Shown here piece after piece: positions 36,060 to 44,361 of a stretch of 64,000 bases of DNA (its first letter is position 1; every line of letters begins with the position of its first letter). The translations under genes and the position numbers were made by a program. The notes below the pieces were generated by a model, which saw nothing but the letters and a program-made list of their open reading frames with translations, searched no databases and had not been told where the DNA came from. Source of the stretch: Pseudomonas protegens (GTDB lineage Bacteria; Pseudomonadota; Gammaproteobacteria; Pseudomonadales; Pseudomonadaceae). The stretch lies in assembly GCF_013407925.2 (NCBI RefSeq), contig NZ_CP060201.1, forward strand, positions 3,658,001 to 3,722,000, written 5' to 3'.

Positions 36060-36923
36060 ATGCTGAGCGCGGAGCTGAAGGCCTTTTACATGGTCGCCCG
36101 CCTGGGCAGCATCACCCTGGCGGCGAAGAAGCTCGGCCTCAGTCAACCGACGGTGACCACGCAGATCCGCAACCTGGAAAGCCAGTATTCGGTGGAGTTG
36201 TTCTACCGCGGCGGTCGGCGCCTGAGCCTCAGCGACGAGGGCGCGCGGCTGCTGCCGATGGTCAAGGACCTGTTGCAGAAAGAAGCCGATATCGAGTTCT
36301 TCCTGCGTAACAGCGGTCAGGTACAGGGCACCTTGCGCATCGCCGCCACGGCGCCGTACTACATCCTCGATCTGGTGAAGACCTTCCGCGAGCGCCTGCC
36401 CCAGGTGGAGGTGTCGGTGGAAATCGGCAATTCCCAGCAAGTCCTGGAGGCGCTGGAGGACTATCGGGTGGATGTCGCCGCTTCCTCGCAATTGCTGGAC
36501 GATTCACGCTTGGTCCGCCGGGTGCTGGGCAGCGACCCGCTGGTGCTGGCGGTGCACCGCAACCACCCCCTGGCGGCGCTGGAGCACGTGCCCCTCAACG
36601 CCCTGGCCGGGCATACCCTGCTGATGCGCGAGCCGGGCTCCACCACCCGCAGCCTTACCGAAACCTTGCTCAAGGACGCCAACGTCAGCTTTGGCCCGCT
36701 GCTGGAAATCGGCAGCCGCGAATCGATCCGTGAGGCGGTACTGCGCAACATCGGCATCAGCATCATCGCCCGCCAGGAAGTGCCCCACGACCCGCAGTTG
36801 CGAGTGCTGAGCATTGAAAACGCGCCGCAGATCGTCGAGTACCTGTACTGCCTCAAGGAGCGCAAGAACGCGCGCTTGCCAGCGGCTTTTCTCGGGTTGG
36901 CGCAGGAAATGGCTCCCGCCTGA
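36060..36923 (+). CDS. LysR-type regulator, probably of aminoethylphosphonate genes
   Basis: A 287-residue LysR regulator: N-terminal HTH (FYMVARLGSITLAAKKLGLSQPTVTTQIRNLE) and a periplasmic-binding-like effector domain (GTLRIAATAPYYILDLVKTF). The start at 36060 (MLSAELKAFY) is the normal LTTR length; the longer frame enters the repeat region. It precedes the phosphonate transport and oxidation genes in the same direction, and LysR genes of this kind accompany such clusters, so it likely activates them. Confidence 0.88.
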   Translation: MLSAELKAFYMVARLGSITLAAKKLGLSQPTVTTQIRNLESQYSVELFYRGGRRLSLSDEGARLLPMVKDLLQKEADIEFFLRNSGQVQGTLRIAATAPYYILDLVKTFRERLPQVEVSVEIGNSQQVLEALEDYRVDVAASSQLLDDSRLVRRVLGSDPLVLAVHRNHPLAALEHVPLNALAGHTLLMREPGSTTRSLTETLLKDANVSFGPLLEIGSRESIREAVLRNIGISIIARQEVPHDPQLRVLSIENAPQIVEYLYCLKERKNARLPAAFLGLAQEMAPA

Positions 36924-36949
36924 AGGATCTGCATCGGCCATGCCGAGGG

Positions 36950-37017
36950 CTTCGCGAGCAAGCTCGCTCCTACATTGAAATGCATTCCCCCCTGTGGGAG
37001 CGAGCTTGCTCGCGAAG
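36950..37017. repeat. REP doublet (BIME)
   Basis: Two inverted REP units, 36950-36974 (CTTCGCGAGCAAGCTCGCTC...) and 36993-37017 (its inverse), around an 18-bp spacer. This is the classic P. fluorescens-group REP doublet, spread by RAYT transposases. Confidence 0.9.
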
Positions 37018-37156
37018 GCGTCCGATCAGCCAGCACATCACTGGCAGGTTGAACCAAAATCCCCGAATACCACTATCGGTCGTTTTTGCCTTACTGCCAT
37101 ATGACCGACTCATTACAACTCTAGGATTGGCCTCATCTGCTTGATGAGGCCTGTCC

Positions 37157-38233
37157 ATGAACCCTGCAATCGCAACTGCCCTGAGCAACCCTGGCGCACC
37201 GATGAAAGTGCGCGGCGTGCGCAAGCGCTTCGGCGCTTTCACGGCGCTGGATAACGTCTCCCTGGACGTCGCCGCCGGCGAGCTGGTGTGCCTGCTGGGG
37301 CCGTCCGGTTGTGGCAAGACCACCTTGCTGCGCTGCATCGCCGGCCTTGAGCGCCAGGACCAGGGCGAGTTGTACCTGGGGGATCGGGATGTGTCGCTGC
37401 TGGCGCCGCAAGCCCGGGACTACGGGATCCTGTTCCAGTCCTATGCGCTGTTTCCCAACCTCACGGTGGAAGCCAACATCGCCTACGGCCTGGCCGGCAG
37501 CGGGCGCGAGGAAGCGCGGCAGCGCGTGGCGCAGATGCTGGAATTGGTGGGCCTGAGCGGCAGCGAGAAGAAATACCCCGGCCAGCTGTCCGGCGGCCAG
37601 CAGCAGCGCGTGGCCCTGGCCCGCGCCCTGGCGCCGGCGCCGTCGCTGCTGCTGTTGGACGAGCCGATGTCGGCCCTGGATGCCCGGGTCCGCGAGCACC
37701 TGTGCACCGAGCTGCGCCAACTGCAGCGGCGCCTGGGGATCACCACCCTGATGGTCACCCACAACCAGGACGAAGCCATGTTGATGGCCGACCGCATCGC
37801 CGTGATGAACAACGGCAAGGTCGAGCAGTACGCCACGCCCCAGGAAATCTACGATCGCCCCGCCACGCCCTTCGTCGCCGAGTTCGTCGGCCAGGGCAAC
37901 TGGCTGCCCTTCAGCCGTAACAGCGACAGTCATGCCCAGGTTGGCGGGATGAAGGTGCGCCTGGCCGACGGCTCGGCCAAGACCGCTTCGGGCCGGCTGT
38001 TCTGCCGCCCGGAAGCGATCAGCGTGAACCCGCCGGTGCATGAGGAAAACCTGTTCCCGGCCAAGGTCCGCGAGATCACCTTCCTCGGCAACCGCTGCCG
38101 CATGAGCTTCGAGCTCAACGAGCTGCCGGGGCATGCGCTGCTGGCGGAACTGGCCCCGGACGCCATGCCGCGCCTGGGCGCCCAGGACATCTGGGTCGCC
38201 TTGCCGCCGCGCAGCCTCCAGGTGTTTGCCTAA
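37157..38233 (+). CDS. ABC transporter ATP-binding protein, 2-aminoethylphosphonate type
   Basis: A 358-residue ABC ATPase: Walker A GPSGCGKTT, signature LSGGQQQR, Walker B LLLLDEP, H-loop TLMVTHNQ, and a C-terminal regulatory beta domain (~240-358). Order ATPase, permease, binding protein, oxidoreductase and HD oxygenase matches putative 2-aminoethylphosphonate import operons (PhnT2/AepV-like). It energises uptake from the inner-membrane face. The permease gene starts 1 bp after its stop. Confidence 0.88.
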   Translation: MNPAIATALSNPGAPMKVRGVRKRFGAFTALDNVSLDVAAGELVCLLGPSGCGKTTLLRCIAGLERQDQGELYLGDRDVSLLAPQARDYGILFQSYALFPNLTVEANIAYGLAGSGREEARQRVAQMLELVGLSGSEKKYPGQLSGGQQQRVALARALAPAPSLLLLDEPMSALDARVREHLCTELRQLQRRLGITTLMVTHNQDEAMLMADRIAVMNNGKVEQYATPQEIYDRPATPFVAEFVGQGNWLPFSRNSDSHAQVGGMKVRLADGSAKTASGRLFCRPEAISVNPPVHEENLFPAKVREITFLGNRCRMSFELNELPGHALLAELAPDAMPRLGAQDIWVALPPRSLQVFA

Positions 38234-38234
38234 G

Positions 38235-39959
38235 ATGAGCGTGCCAATGTCCCTGCCGCTACCTGCCAAGCGGGCGCGCCAGGCTTCGCGTGCCGAGATC
38301 GGCGACCGTATTTTTGTCGTCGGTGGCAAGCTTCTGCTTCTGCTCCTGCTGGGTGTCGCGGTGCTGTTGCCCCTGCTGGCGATCTTCTGGCGCGGTTTCA
38401 GCGCCGAGGCCGGGCAGGGCGGTGGTTGGCTGGCAGCCCGCGAGCTGGTGAGCAGCGCCAACTTCCACTGGCTGCTGGGCAACAGCCTGAAAGTCTCCCT
38501 CAGCGTCGCCGCCATCGTGGTGCCCCTGGCTTACCTGTTCGCCTACGCCCTGCAACGCACGCTGATTCCCGGCAAGGGCCTGTGGCGTGGCCTGTCGCTG
38601 TTGCCGCTGATGGCGCCATCGATGCTCCCGGGGATTGCCCTGGTCTATCTGTTCGGCAATCAGGGGATGCTGCGTGGCCTGTTCGCCGAGAACATCTACG
38701 GCTTCTGGGGCATCGTCCTCGGCGAAGTCATCTACACCTTTCCCCATGCCCTGATGATCCTGCTCTCGGCCCTGTCCCTGGCCGATGCGCGGCTGTTCGA
38801 CGCCGCATCGAGCATGGGCGCCAGCCCGGCCAGGGCCTTTCGCAGCATCACCTGGCCAGCCACCCGGCAGGCGGTGTTCGCCGCGTTCTGCCTGGTGTTC
38901 ACCCTGACCATCACCGACTTCGGCGTGCCGGTGGTGGTGGGCGGCGACTATCAGGTGCTGGCCCTGGAAGCCTACAAGGCGGTGGTGGGCCAGCAGCAGT
39001 TCGGCCGTGGCGCGTTGATCGGCATGGTGTTGCTGTTGCCGGCATTGTTCAGCTTCGGCGTCGATGCCTGGCTGCGCCGCCGTCACGGCGATGCCATGAG
39101 CGGTCGCGCCCAGGTGTTCAAGCCGGCGCCATCGCGGCTGCGGGACGCCTGCTACCTGAGCATCGTGCTGCTGATCTGCGCCGCGCTGCTGCTGGTGTTC
39201 GGCATGGCGGTGTATTCCTCCCTGGTGAAGTTCTGGCCCTACAACCTGTCGCTGTCGCTGAACCACTACCAGTTCGACGACACCGCCGGCGGTGGCTGGC
39301 TGGCCTACCGCAACAGCCTGAGCATGGCTTTGTGCACGGCGCTGATCGGCAGCCTGCTGATTTTCACCGGCGCCTATCTGATGGAGAAAACCCGCGGCCA
39401 GCGCGGCCTGAACCTGGCGCTGCGCCTGCTCAGCTTCGTGCCGATGGCGGTGCCCGGCTTGGTGCTGGGCCTGGGCTACGTGTTCTTCTTCAACCTCAAC
39501 GGCAACCCGCTGCACGTGTTCTACGGCAGCATGACCCTGCTGGTGGTGTGCACCATCGCCCACTACCTGACCACCGCGCAGATGACCGCCACCACCGCCC
39601 TGCGCCAGCTGGATGCCGAGTTCGAGGCCGCCGCGCTGTCGCTCAAGGCGCCGCTGTACCGGCATTACCTGCGGGTCACCGTGCCGATCTGCCTGCCGGC
39701 GCTGCTGGACATCGTGCGCTACCTGTTCGTCTCGGCCATGACCACGGTGTCGGCGGCGATCTTCCTCTACAGCCCCGACACCATCCTCGCCGCCGTCGCC
39801 GTGCTGAACATGGACGACGCCGGCAACGTCGGCGGCGCCGCGGCGATGTCGACCCTGATCCTGTTCACCTCCGCCGGCGTCTCGCTGCTGCTGGCCTGGG
39901 CGTCGCGCGGGCTGTTGCGCCGCTCCCAGGCCTGGCGGCAAACCGCGCCGGGTCATTGA
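38235..39959 (+). CDS. ABC transporter permease, fused two-unit, 2-aminoethylphosphonate type
   Basis: A 574-residue permease with about 12 helices in two repeated halves. Each half carries an EAA-type loop for ATPase contact (LFDAASSMGASPARAFRSITWPA and LDAEFEAAALSLKAPLYRHYLRV). Fused permeases of this kind serve Fe3+- and phosphonate-type importers. The ATG at 38235 lies one base after the ATPase stop, giving tight coupling. Confidence 0.9.
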   Translation: MSVPMSLPLPAKRARQASRAEIGDRIFVVGGKLLLLLLLGVAVLLPLLAIFWRGFSAEAGQGGGWLAARELVSSANFHWLLGNSLKVSLSVAAIVVPLAYLFAYALQRTLIPGKGLWRGLSLLPLMAPSMLPGIALVYLFGNQGMLRGLFAENIYGFWGIVLGEVIYTFPHALMILLSALSLADARLFDAASSMGASPARAFRSITWPATRQAVFAAFCLVFTLTITDFGVPVVVGGDYQVLALEAYKAVVGQQQFGRGALIGMVLLLPALFSFGVDAWLRRRHGDAMSGRAQVFKPAPSRLRDACYLSIVLLICAALLLVFGMAVYSSLVKFWPYNLSLSLNHYQFDDTAGGGWLAYRNSLSMALCTALIGSLLIFTGAYLMEKTRGQRGLNLALRLLSFVPMAVPGLVLGLGYVFFFNLNGNPLHVFYGSMTLLVVCTIAHYLTTAQMTATTALRQLDAEFEAAALSLKAPLYRHYLRVTVPICLPALLDIVRYLFVSAMTTVSAAIFLYSPDTILAAVAVLNMDDAGNVGGAAAMSTLILFTSAGVSLLLAWASRGLLRRSQAWRQTAPGH

Positions 39960-40007
39960 TTTCTTGCTCACCCACCCCCTGATCTGCACTCACTAAGGAA
40001 CCGCACC

Positions 40008-41033
40008 ATGTTCAAGCCCCTGGCTCTTGTCGCTGCCGTCCTCTCTGCTGTCAGCCTGAACGCCTTTGCTGCGAAAACCGAGCTGACGGTCTACACCGCC
40101 CTCGAAGCCGAGCAGCTGAAGTCCTACAAGCAAGCCTTCGAAAAGGCCAACCCGGACGTGGAGATCAAGTGGGTGCGTGACTCCACCGGGATCATCACCG
40201 CCAAGCTGCTGGCGGAAAAAGCCCGCCCGCAGGCCGATGCGGTCTGGGGCCTGGCGGCGTCCAGCCTGGCGATCCTCGACCAGCAAGGCATGTTGCAAAG
40301 TTATGCGCCCAAGGACCTGGGCCAGATCGGCCCGAACTACCGCGACGCCGCCAACCCACCGGCCTGGGTCGGCATGGACGTCTGGGCCGCGACCATCTGT
40401 TTCAACACCGTGGAGGCCGAAAAGCAGGGCCTGAGCAAGCCGGTGAGCTGGCAGGACCTGACCAAGCCCGAGTACAAGGGCAAGATCGTCATGCCCAACC
40501 CGGCGTCCTCGGGCACCGGCTTCCTGGATGTCAGCGCCTGGCTGCAGACCTTCGGCGAGAAGCAGGGCTGGCAGTACATGGATGACCTGCACCAGAACAT
40601 CGGCCAGTACGTCCACTCCGGTTCCAAGCCGTGCAAGCTGGCCGCCGCCGGTGAATTCCCGATCGGCATCTCCTTCGAATACCCGGCCGTGCAGCTCAAG
40701 CGCCAGGGCGCGCCGCTGGACATCATCCTGCCCAAGGAAGGCCTGGGCTGGGAAATCGAAGCCACGGCAGTGATCAAGGGCACCCCGCATGAAGAGGCCG
40801 CGAAGAAGCTCGCCGACTTCTCCGCCAGTCCGGCGGCCATGGAGCTGTACAAGGAAAACTTCGCCGTGCTGGCCCAGCCGGGCATCGCCAAGCCGCAGAC
40901 CGAACTGCCGGCCGACTACGAGCAGCGCCTGATCAAGAACGACTTTGCCTGGGCCTCGAAGAACCGCGACCAGATCCTCGCCGAATGGCGCAAGCGCTAT
41001 GACGGCAAGTCGGAAAAGGTTGCCGCGCAGTAA
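40008..41033 (+). CDS. ABC transporter periplasmic binding protein, 2-aminoethylphosphonate type
   Basis: A 341-residue secreted binding protein: signal peptide MFKPLALVAAVLSAVSLNAFA cleaved near residue 21, then TELTVYTALEAEQLKSYKQAFEKANP, as in the PhnS2/AepX group within the iron-type binding-protein fold. VMPNPASSGTGFLDVSAW fits the ligand-binding hinge. It is 48 bp after the permease. Confidence 0.9.
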   Translation: MFKPLALVAAVLSAVSLNAFAAKTELTVYTALEAEQLKSYKQAFEKANPDVEIKWVRDSTGIITAKLLAEKARPQADAVWGLAASSLAILDQQGMLQSYAPKDLGQIGPNYRDAANPPAWVGMDVWAATICFNTVEAEKQGLSKPVSWQDLTKPEYKGKIVMPNPASSGTGFLDVSAWLQTFGEKQGWQYMDDLHQNIGQYVHSGSKPCKLAAAGEFPIGISFEYPAVQLKRQGAPLDIILPKEGLGWEIEATAVIKGTPHEEAAKKLADFSASPAAMELYKENFAVLAQPGIAKPQTELPADYEQRLIKNDFAWASKNRDQILAEWRKRYDGKSEKVAAQ

Positions 41034-41045
41034 CGCCAGGGGCTG

Positions 41046-41158
41046 CTGTGGCGAGGGAGCTTGCTCCCGCTGGGCGGCGCAGCGGCCCTGAATCCCGACC
41101 GGGCGGTGCACCTGCCTGGGAGTACTGCGCACTCCTGCGGGAGCAAGCCCCTCGCCAA
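41046..41158. repeat. REP-like inverted pair
   Basis: GGGAGCTTGCTCCCGCTGGGCGGC at 41055-41078 and an inverse unit CGGGAGCAAGCCCCTCGCC at 41138-41156, lying between two genes of the phosphonate cluster. Such elements inside operons often tune mRNA levels. Confidence 0.65.
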
Positions 41159-41170
41159 AAACAACGAGAC

Positions 41171-42310
41171 ATGAACATGACCCATCACAGCGATCTGCTG
41201 ATCGTCGGCGCCGGCATCCTCGGCCTGTCCCACGCCTACGCGGCCGCCAAGCGCGGTTTGCGGGTACAGGTATTCGAGCGCAGCGCCACGCCCCTGGGCG
41301 CCTCGGTGCGCAACTTCGGCCAGGCCCTGGTCACCGGCCAGCCGCCGGGCATCATGCTGGAACTGGCCCGCGCCAGCCGCGATATCTGGGCCGACTGGCA
41401 ACAGCTGGCCGGCCTGCCACTCAAGCGCAACGGCTCCTACCTGTTCGCCCGCAACGAAGCCGAAGAACAACTGCTGGAAGCCTTCTGCGCCGGTCGCGCG
41501 CGGGAGCACGGCTATCGTGTCGAACTGCTGCGGGGCGCGGCCCTGAATGACCTGTACGGCGGCCAGTTCCGCCATCACCGCGCGGCCTTGCACGGCCTGG
41601 ATGACCAGCAACTGTATTCCCGCGAGGCGCTGCCGCTGCTGATCGACTACCTGCGTCGCGACCTGGGCGTGCAGTTCCACTTCTCGACCCTGGTGCGCGA
41701 TATCCAGCCGGGGCAACTGCACAGCACCGCCGGCAGCTTTCATGCGCCGCGGATCGTGCTGTGTTCGGGCCACGACTATCAGACCCTGCTGGCCGAGCAG
41801 ATCGCCGTCCTGCAGCCGCAGATCTGCCGCCTGCAGATGCTTCGCGCCCGGCCCCAGGTCAACCTCAACCTGCAACATGCCTTGCTCACCGGGCTCAGCT
41901 GCGTGCACTACGGCGCCTTCGCCGACCTGCCGCAAGCGGCGGCAGTGCAGGCGCAGATCCTGCGCGAGGTGCCCCATCTGCACGAGCACGGCATTCACCT
42001 GCTGATCAGCCCGACCCCCTACGGCGAGCTGATCATCGGCGATTCCCATGACTACGGCAGCGATCCGTCGCCGTTCAACGCCGAACAGGTGGACAACTGG
42101 CTGATCGAACTGGCCGAACAGACCCTGGGCTGCAAGGTCCAGGTGGTGGAGCGCTGGCAGGGCGTGTATGGGGCGCGTGGGCCCGGGCCGTTCTCCTTCC
42201 TGGAGGCGGCGCCCGGGGTTTATGCGGCGCTGATGCATACCGGCGTGGGCATGAGCGTCGGTCCGGCCATGGCCGAGGGCAATATCGCCCGGCTGCTGGG
42301 GGAGGCGTGA
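41171..42310 (+). CDS. FAD-dependent oxidoreductase of phosphonate clusters (TIGR03364/PbfD-like)
   Basis: A 379-residue DAO-family flavoenzyme: N-terminal FAD motif LLIVGAGILGLSHAYAAAKRG, substrate-domain segments ASVRNFGQALVTGQPPG, and a C-terminal GVGMSVGPAMAEG that closes on FAD. This family is found with aminoethylphosphonate operons, and related PbfD proteins oxidise amino- or N-methylaminophosphonates to phosphonoacetaldehyde. Start at 41171 (MNMTHHSDLL); the longer frame reads the REP element. The next gene overlaps its stop (TGATG). Confidence 0.85.
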   Translation: MNMTHHSDLLIVGAGILGLSHAYAAAKRGLRVQVFERSATPLGASVRNFGQALVTGQPPGIMLELARASRDIWADWQQLAGLPLKRNGSYLFARNEAEEQLLEAFCAGRAREHGYRVELLRGAALNDLYGGQFRHHRAALHGLDDQQLYSREALPLLIDYLRRDLGVQFHFSTLVRDIQPGQLHSTAGSFHAPRIVLCSGHDYQTLLAEQIAVLQPQICRLQMLRARPQVNLNLQHALLTGLSCVHYGAFADLPQAAAVQAQILREVPHLHEHGIHLLISPTPYGELIIGDSHDYGSDPSPFNAEQVDNWLIELAEQTLGCKVQVVERWQGVYGARGPGPFSFLEAAPGVYAALMHTGVGMSVGPAMAEGNIARLLGEA

Positions 42311-42858
42311 TGCGTCGGCAGCAGGTGATTGACGAGGTTTTCGGCCTGTACGAGCGCTTCGGCGATTGTGACTACATTGGCGAGCCGGTGTCGCAGATCG
42401 AGCACATGTCCCAGGCCGCGCAACTGGCCCTGGCGGAAGGTCATGACGATGAAGTGGTGCTGGCGGCGTTCTTCCACGATATCGGGCATATCTGCCAGCA
42501 GGATGCCGAGAACATGGGCGGTTTCGGCGTGGTCAGCCATGAGCGCCTGGGGGCGGATTATCTGCGCCGGGCGGGGTTCAGCGAGCGTCTAGCGCGGCTG
42601 GTGGAGTACCACGTCCAGGCCAAGCGCTACCTGACCTTCAAGGAGCCCGGTTATTACCAGCGGCTGAGCGAAGCCAGCCGGCGCACCCTGGAATACCAGG
42701 GCGGGGCGATGAACGCGGCAGAGGCGGCAGCCTTCGAACTCGACCCGTTGTGCGCGCTGAGTTTGCGCCTGCGCCACTGGGACGAACAGGCCAAGGAAAT
42801 GTGGGTGCCGGTAATGGATTTGCAGGTGCTCAAGGACAAGGCGCTGGCGCTGCTTTAG
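42310..42858 (+). CDS. PhnZ-like HD-domain phosphonate oxygenase
   Basis: A 182-residue HD-domain protein. EHMSQAAQLA, AAFFHDIGHI, SHERLGADYL and VEYHVQAKRYL supply the His/Asp ligands for a di-iron centre. PhnZ cleaves (R)-2-amino-1-hydroxyethylphosphonate to glycine and phosphate. It normally works with the hydroxylase PhnY, which is not in this cluster. The ATG at 42310 overlaps the previous stop; a GTG at 42307 is possible. Confidence 0.85.
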   Translation: MRRQQVIDEVFGLYERFGDCDYIGEPVSQIEHMSQAAQLALAEGHDDEVVLAAFFHDIGHICQQDAENMGGFGVVSHERLGADYLRRAGFSERLARLVEYHVQAKRYLTFKEPGYYQRLSEASRRTLEYQGGAMNAAEAAAFELDPLCALSLRLRHWDEQAKEMWVPVMDLQVLKDKALALL

Positions 42859-42877
42859 CGGGTACAGGCTTGGTTTT

Positions 42878-42986
42878 TGTAGCCGCTGCCGCAGGCTGCG
42901 AACGGCTCCGCAGGAGGCGCCGCTTTTGGGCTTGTTGAAGGTCCTGCGGCCCTTTGCGCAGCCTCGCGGGCTCGGCAGCGGCTACA
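42878..42986. repeat. REP-like inverted pair
   Basis: TGTAGCCGCTGCCGCAGGCTGCGA (42878-42901) and its near inverse (42962-42986), a Pseudomonas REP class distinct from those at 49149 and 60361. It runs into the stop of the convergent GTPase gene, and the same class recurs at 63058-63184. Confidence 0.75.
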
Positions 42987-44361
42987 GCAGATGTTGCGCC
43001 AGCGCCTCGATCTGCTCCTGGCGCTCGGCCTGGCTCAGGCGTTTCTGCGGGTTGAGCGACGACCACTGCGGATGCGCCCGGGCCTTCCTCAAGGCTTCCG
43101 GCAACTTGCCCTCGCGCCAGCTTTTGTCTTCCGGCATCGCCAGGCGGATGCTGTCCAGCGCCGCGTGCCCGCGCCGGTTCAGCGCCTGCACCAACTGCCG
43201 CTGACGCAGGGCCAGCAGGCGCAGCACGCTGTCGTCCACGGTCAGCTCGCGCTGGCCCTTGAGCTTGCCCAGCAAGCGGCTGCCGTAGCTGCGGGCGGTT
43301 TGCAGGGCGCCACCGGCAATCGCCCCGGCCAGGGCCGCGGCGCCCAGGGTCAGGCCGCCCACCAGCAGGTCCACCCCGGCGCCGGCCGCCGCGCCCGCGG
43401 CGATGCCGCCGCCGACGCGCACTCCCAGTTGCTTGAGGGTTTCCGGGTTGAACAGGTCGTCGCCCCAGCGCCCATCCAGCAGCGGCAGGTCGCTGGCGGC
43501 CGCGTCCTCGGGGCGGAAGGCGTAGAGCTTGAGCAGGGCCTCGACGCAGCGCTGCTCGCGCTGGCGGATCGTCTGGCGCAGTTCGCCAATCGCCTGCTGC
43601 TCCAGCTCGGTATTGCTGGCCACGCCGCGGCGGCAGGCGGCGCAATCCACCAGCAACTCGGCAATCAGCCGTGCCGCGCTGTGCTGGCGCGCCCGGCGCT
43701 GGGCCTCCTGGTCGTCGACCAGCCGTTGCAGGGCCGGGCGCGCGTGCTCCAGCAGCAGAGCCAGGCTTTCATACAGCCGCCGTTCGCCGTCCTCCGGTGG
43801 CGCCACGCTGTCGAAGCGCACCAGGGCGTGCAACCCCAGGCGCGCCAGGGCTTCGCGCCAGTCGCCTTCGCGCTGGTCGGCGCTGCTGACAAAATTCAGC
43901 ACCGGCAGCAGCGGCTTGCCGCACCCCGTGAGCACTTCAAGCTCATCGCGGTACTTGGCCAGCACCGGCTCGCGGGCGTCGATCACATACAGGCCGGCAT
44001 CCGAAGCCAGCAGCTGGCGCAGGACCTTGGCTTCCTGTTCGAAGCGTTGCCGAGCCTCGCTGCCATCGAGAAAACGTGCCAGCCGCGCCGGGCCGTCCAG
44101 GCGTTCGCCGGGGCGTTCCAGGCGCTCCAGGTAGTCCAGCAGGGCGATGGCGTCTTCCAGGCCGGGGGTGTCGTAGAGCTCCAGCAGGGGTTGGCCATCC
44201 ACCGAGAGGCGGGCGCCTTCCACGTGCCGGGTGGTGCTGGGGCGATGGGAGACTTCGCCAAAGCCCACGTCCCGGGTCAGGGTGCGTAGCAGCGAGGTCT
44301 TGCCGACGTTGGTGTGGCCGACCACCGCCAGTTTCAGCGGCTTTTGCCGAGCATCAGTCAT
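42982..44361 (-). CDS. DUF3482 GTPase
   Basis: A 459-residue protein with an N-terminal Era/TrmE-like GTPase domain: P-loop VVGHTNVGKTSLL, DTPG in LYDTPGLEDA, and a C-terminal DUF3482 with a hydrophobic Gly/Ala-rich stretch (VGGGIAAGAAAGAGVDLLVGGLTLGAAALAGAIAGG) that probably inserts in the membrane. The start at 44361 overlaps the end of the DUF2868 gene by 8 bp, so the two are coupled. Function is not established; the pair is conserved in Pseudomonas near folA. Confidence 0.85.
   Translation of the reverse strand: MTDARQKPLKLAVVGHTNVGKTSLLRTLTRDVGFGEVSHRPSTTRHVEGARLSVDGQPLLELYDTPGLEDAIALLDYLERLERPGERLDGPARLARFLDGSEARQRFEQEAKVLRQLLASDAGLYVIDAREPVLAKYRDELEVLTGCGKPLLPVLNFVSSADQREGDWREALARLGLHALVRFDSVAPPEDGERRLYESLALLLEHARPALQRLVDDQEAQRRARQHSAARLIAELLVDCAACRRGVASNTELEQQAIGELRQTIRQREQRCVEALLKLYAFRPEDAAASDLPLLDGRWGDDLFNPETLKQLGVRVGGGIAAGAAAGAGVDLLVGGLTLGAAALAGAIAGGALQTARSYGSRLLGKLKGQRELTVDDSVLRLLALRQRQLVQALNRRGHAALDSIRLAMPEDKSWREGKLPEALRKARAHPQWSSLNPQKRLSQAERQEQIEALAQHLL

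Noticed and set aside
33570..36491. 973-residue minus-strand frame opposite cadA
   Set aside because: A GC-rich antisense shadow; the plus strand has unmistakable P-type ATPase motifs.
38259..39989. 576-residue minus-strand frame
   Set aside because: Antisense of the phosphonate permease, with runs of Gln/His/Arg and no fold-like pattern.
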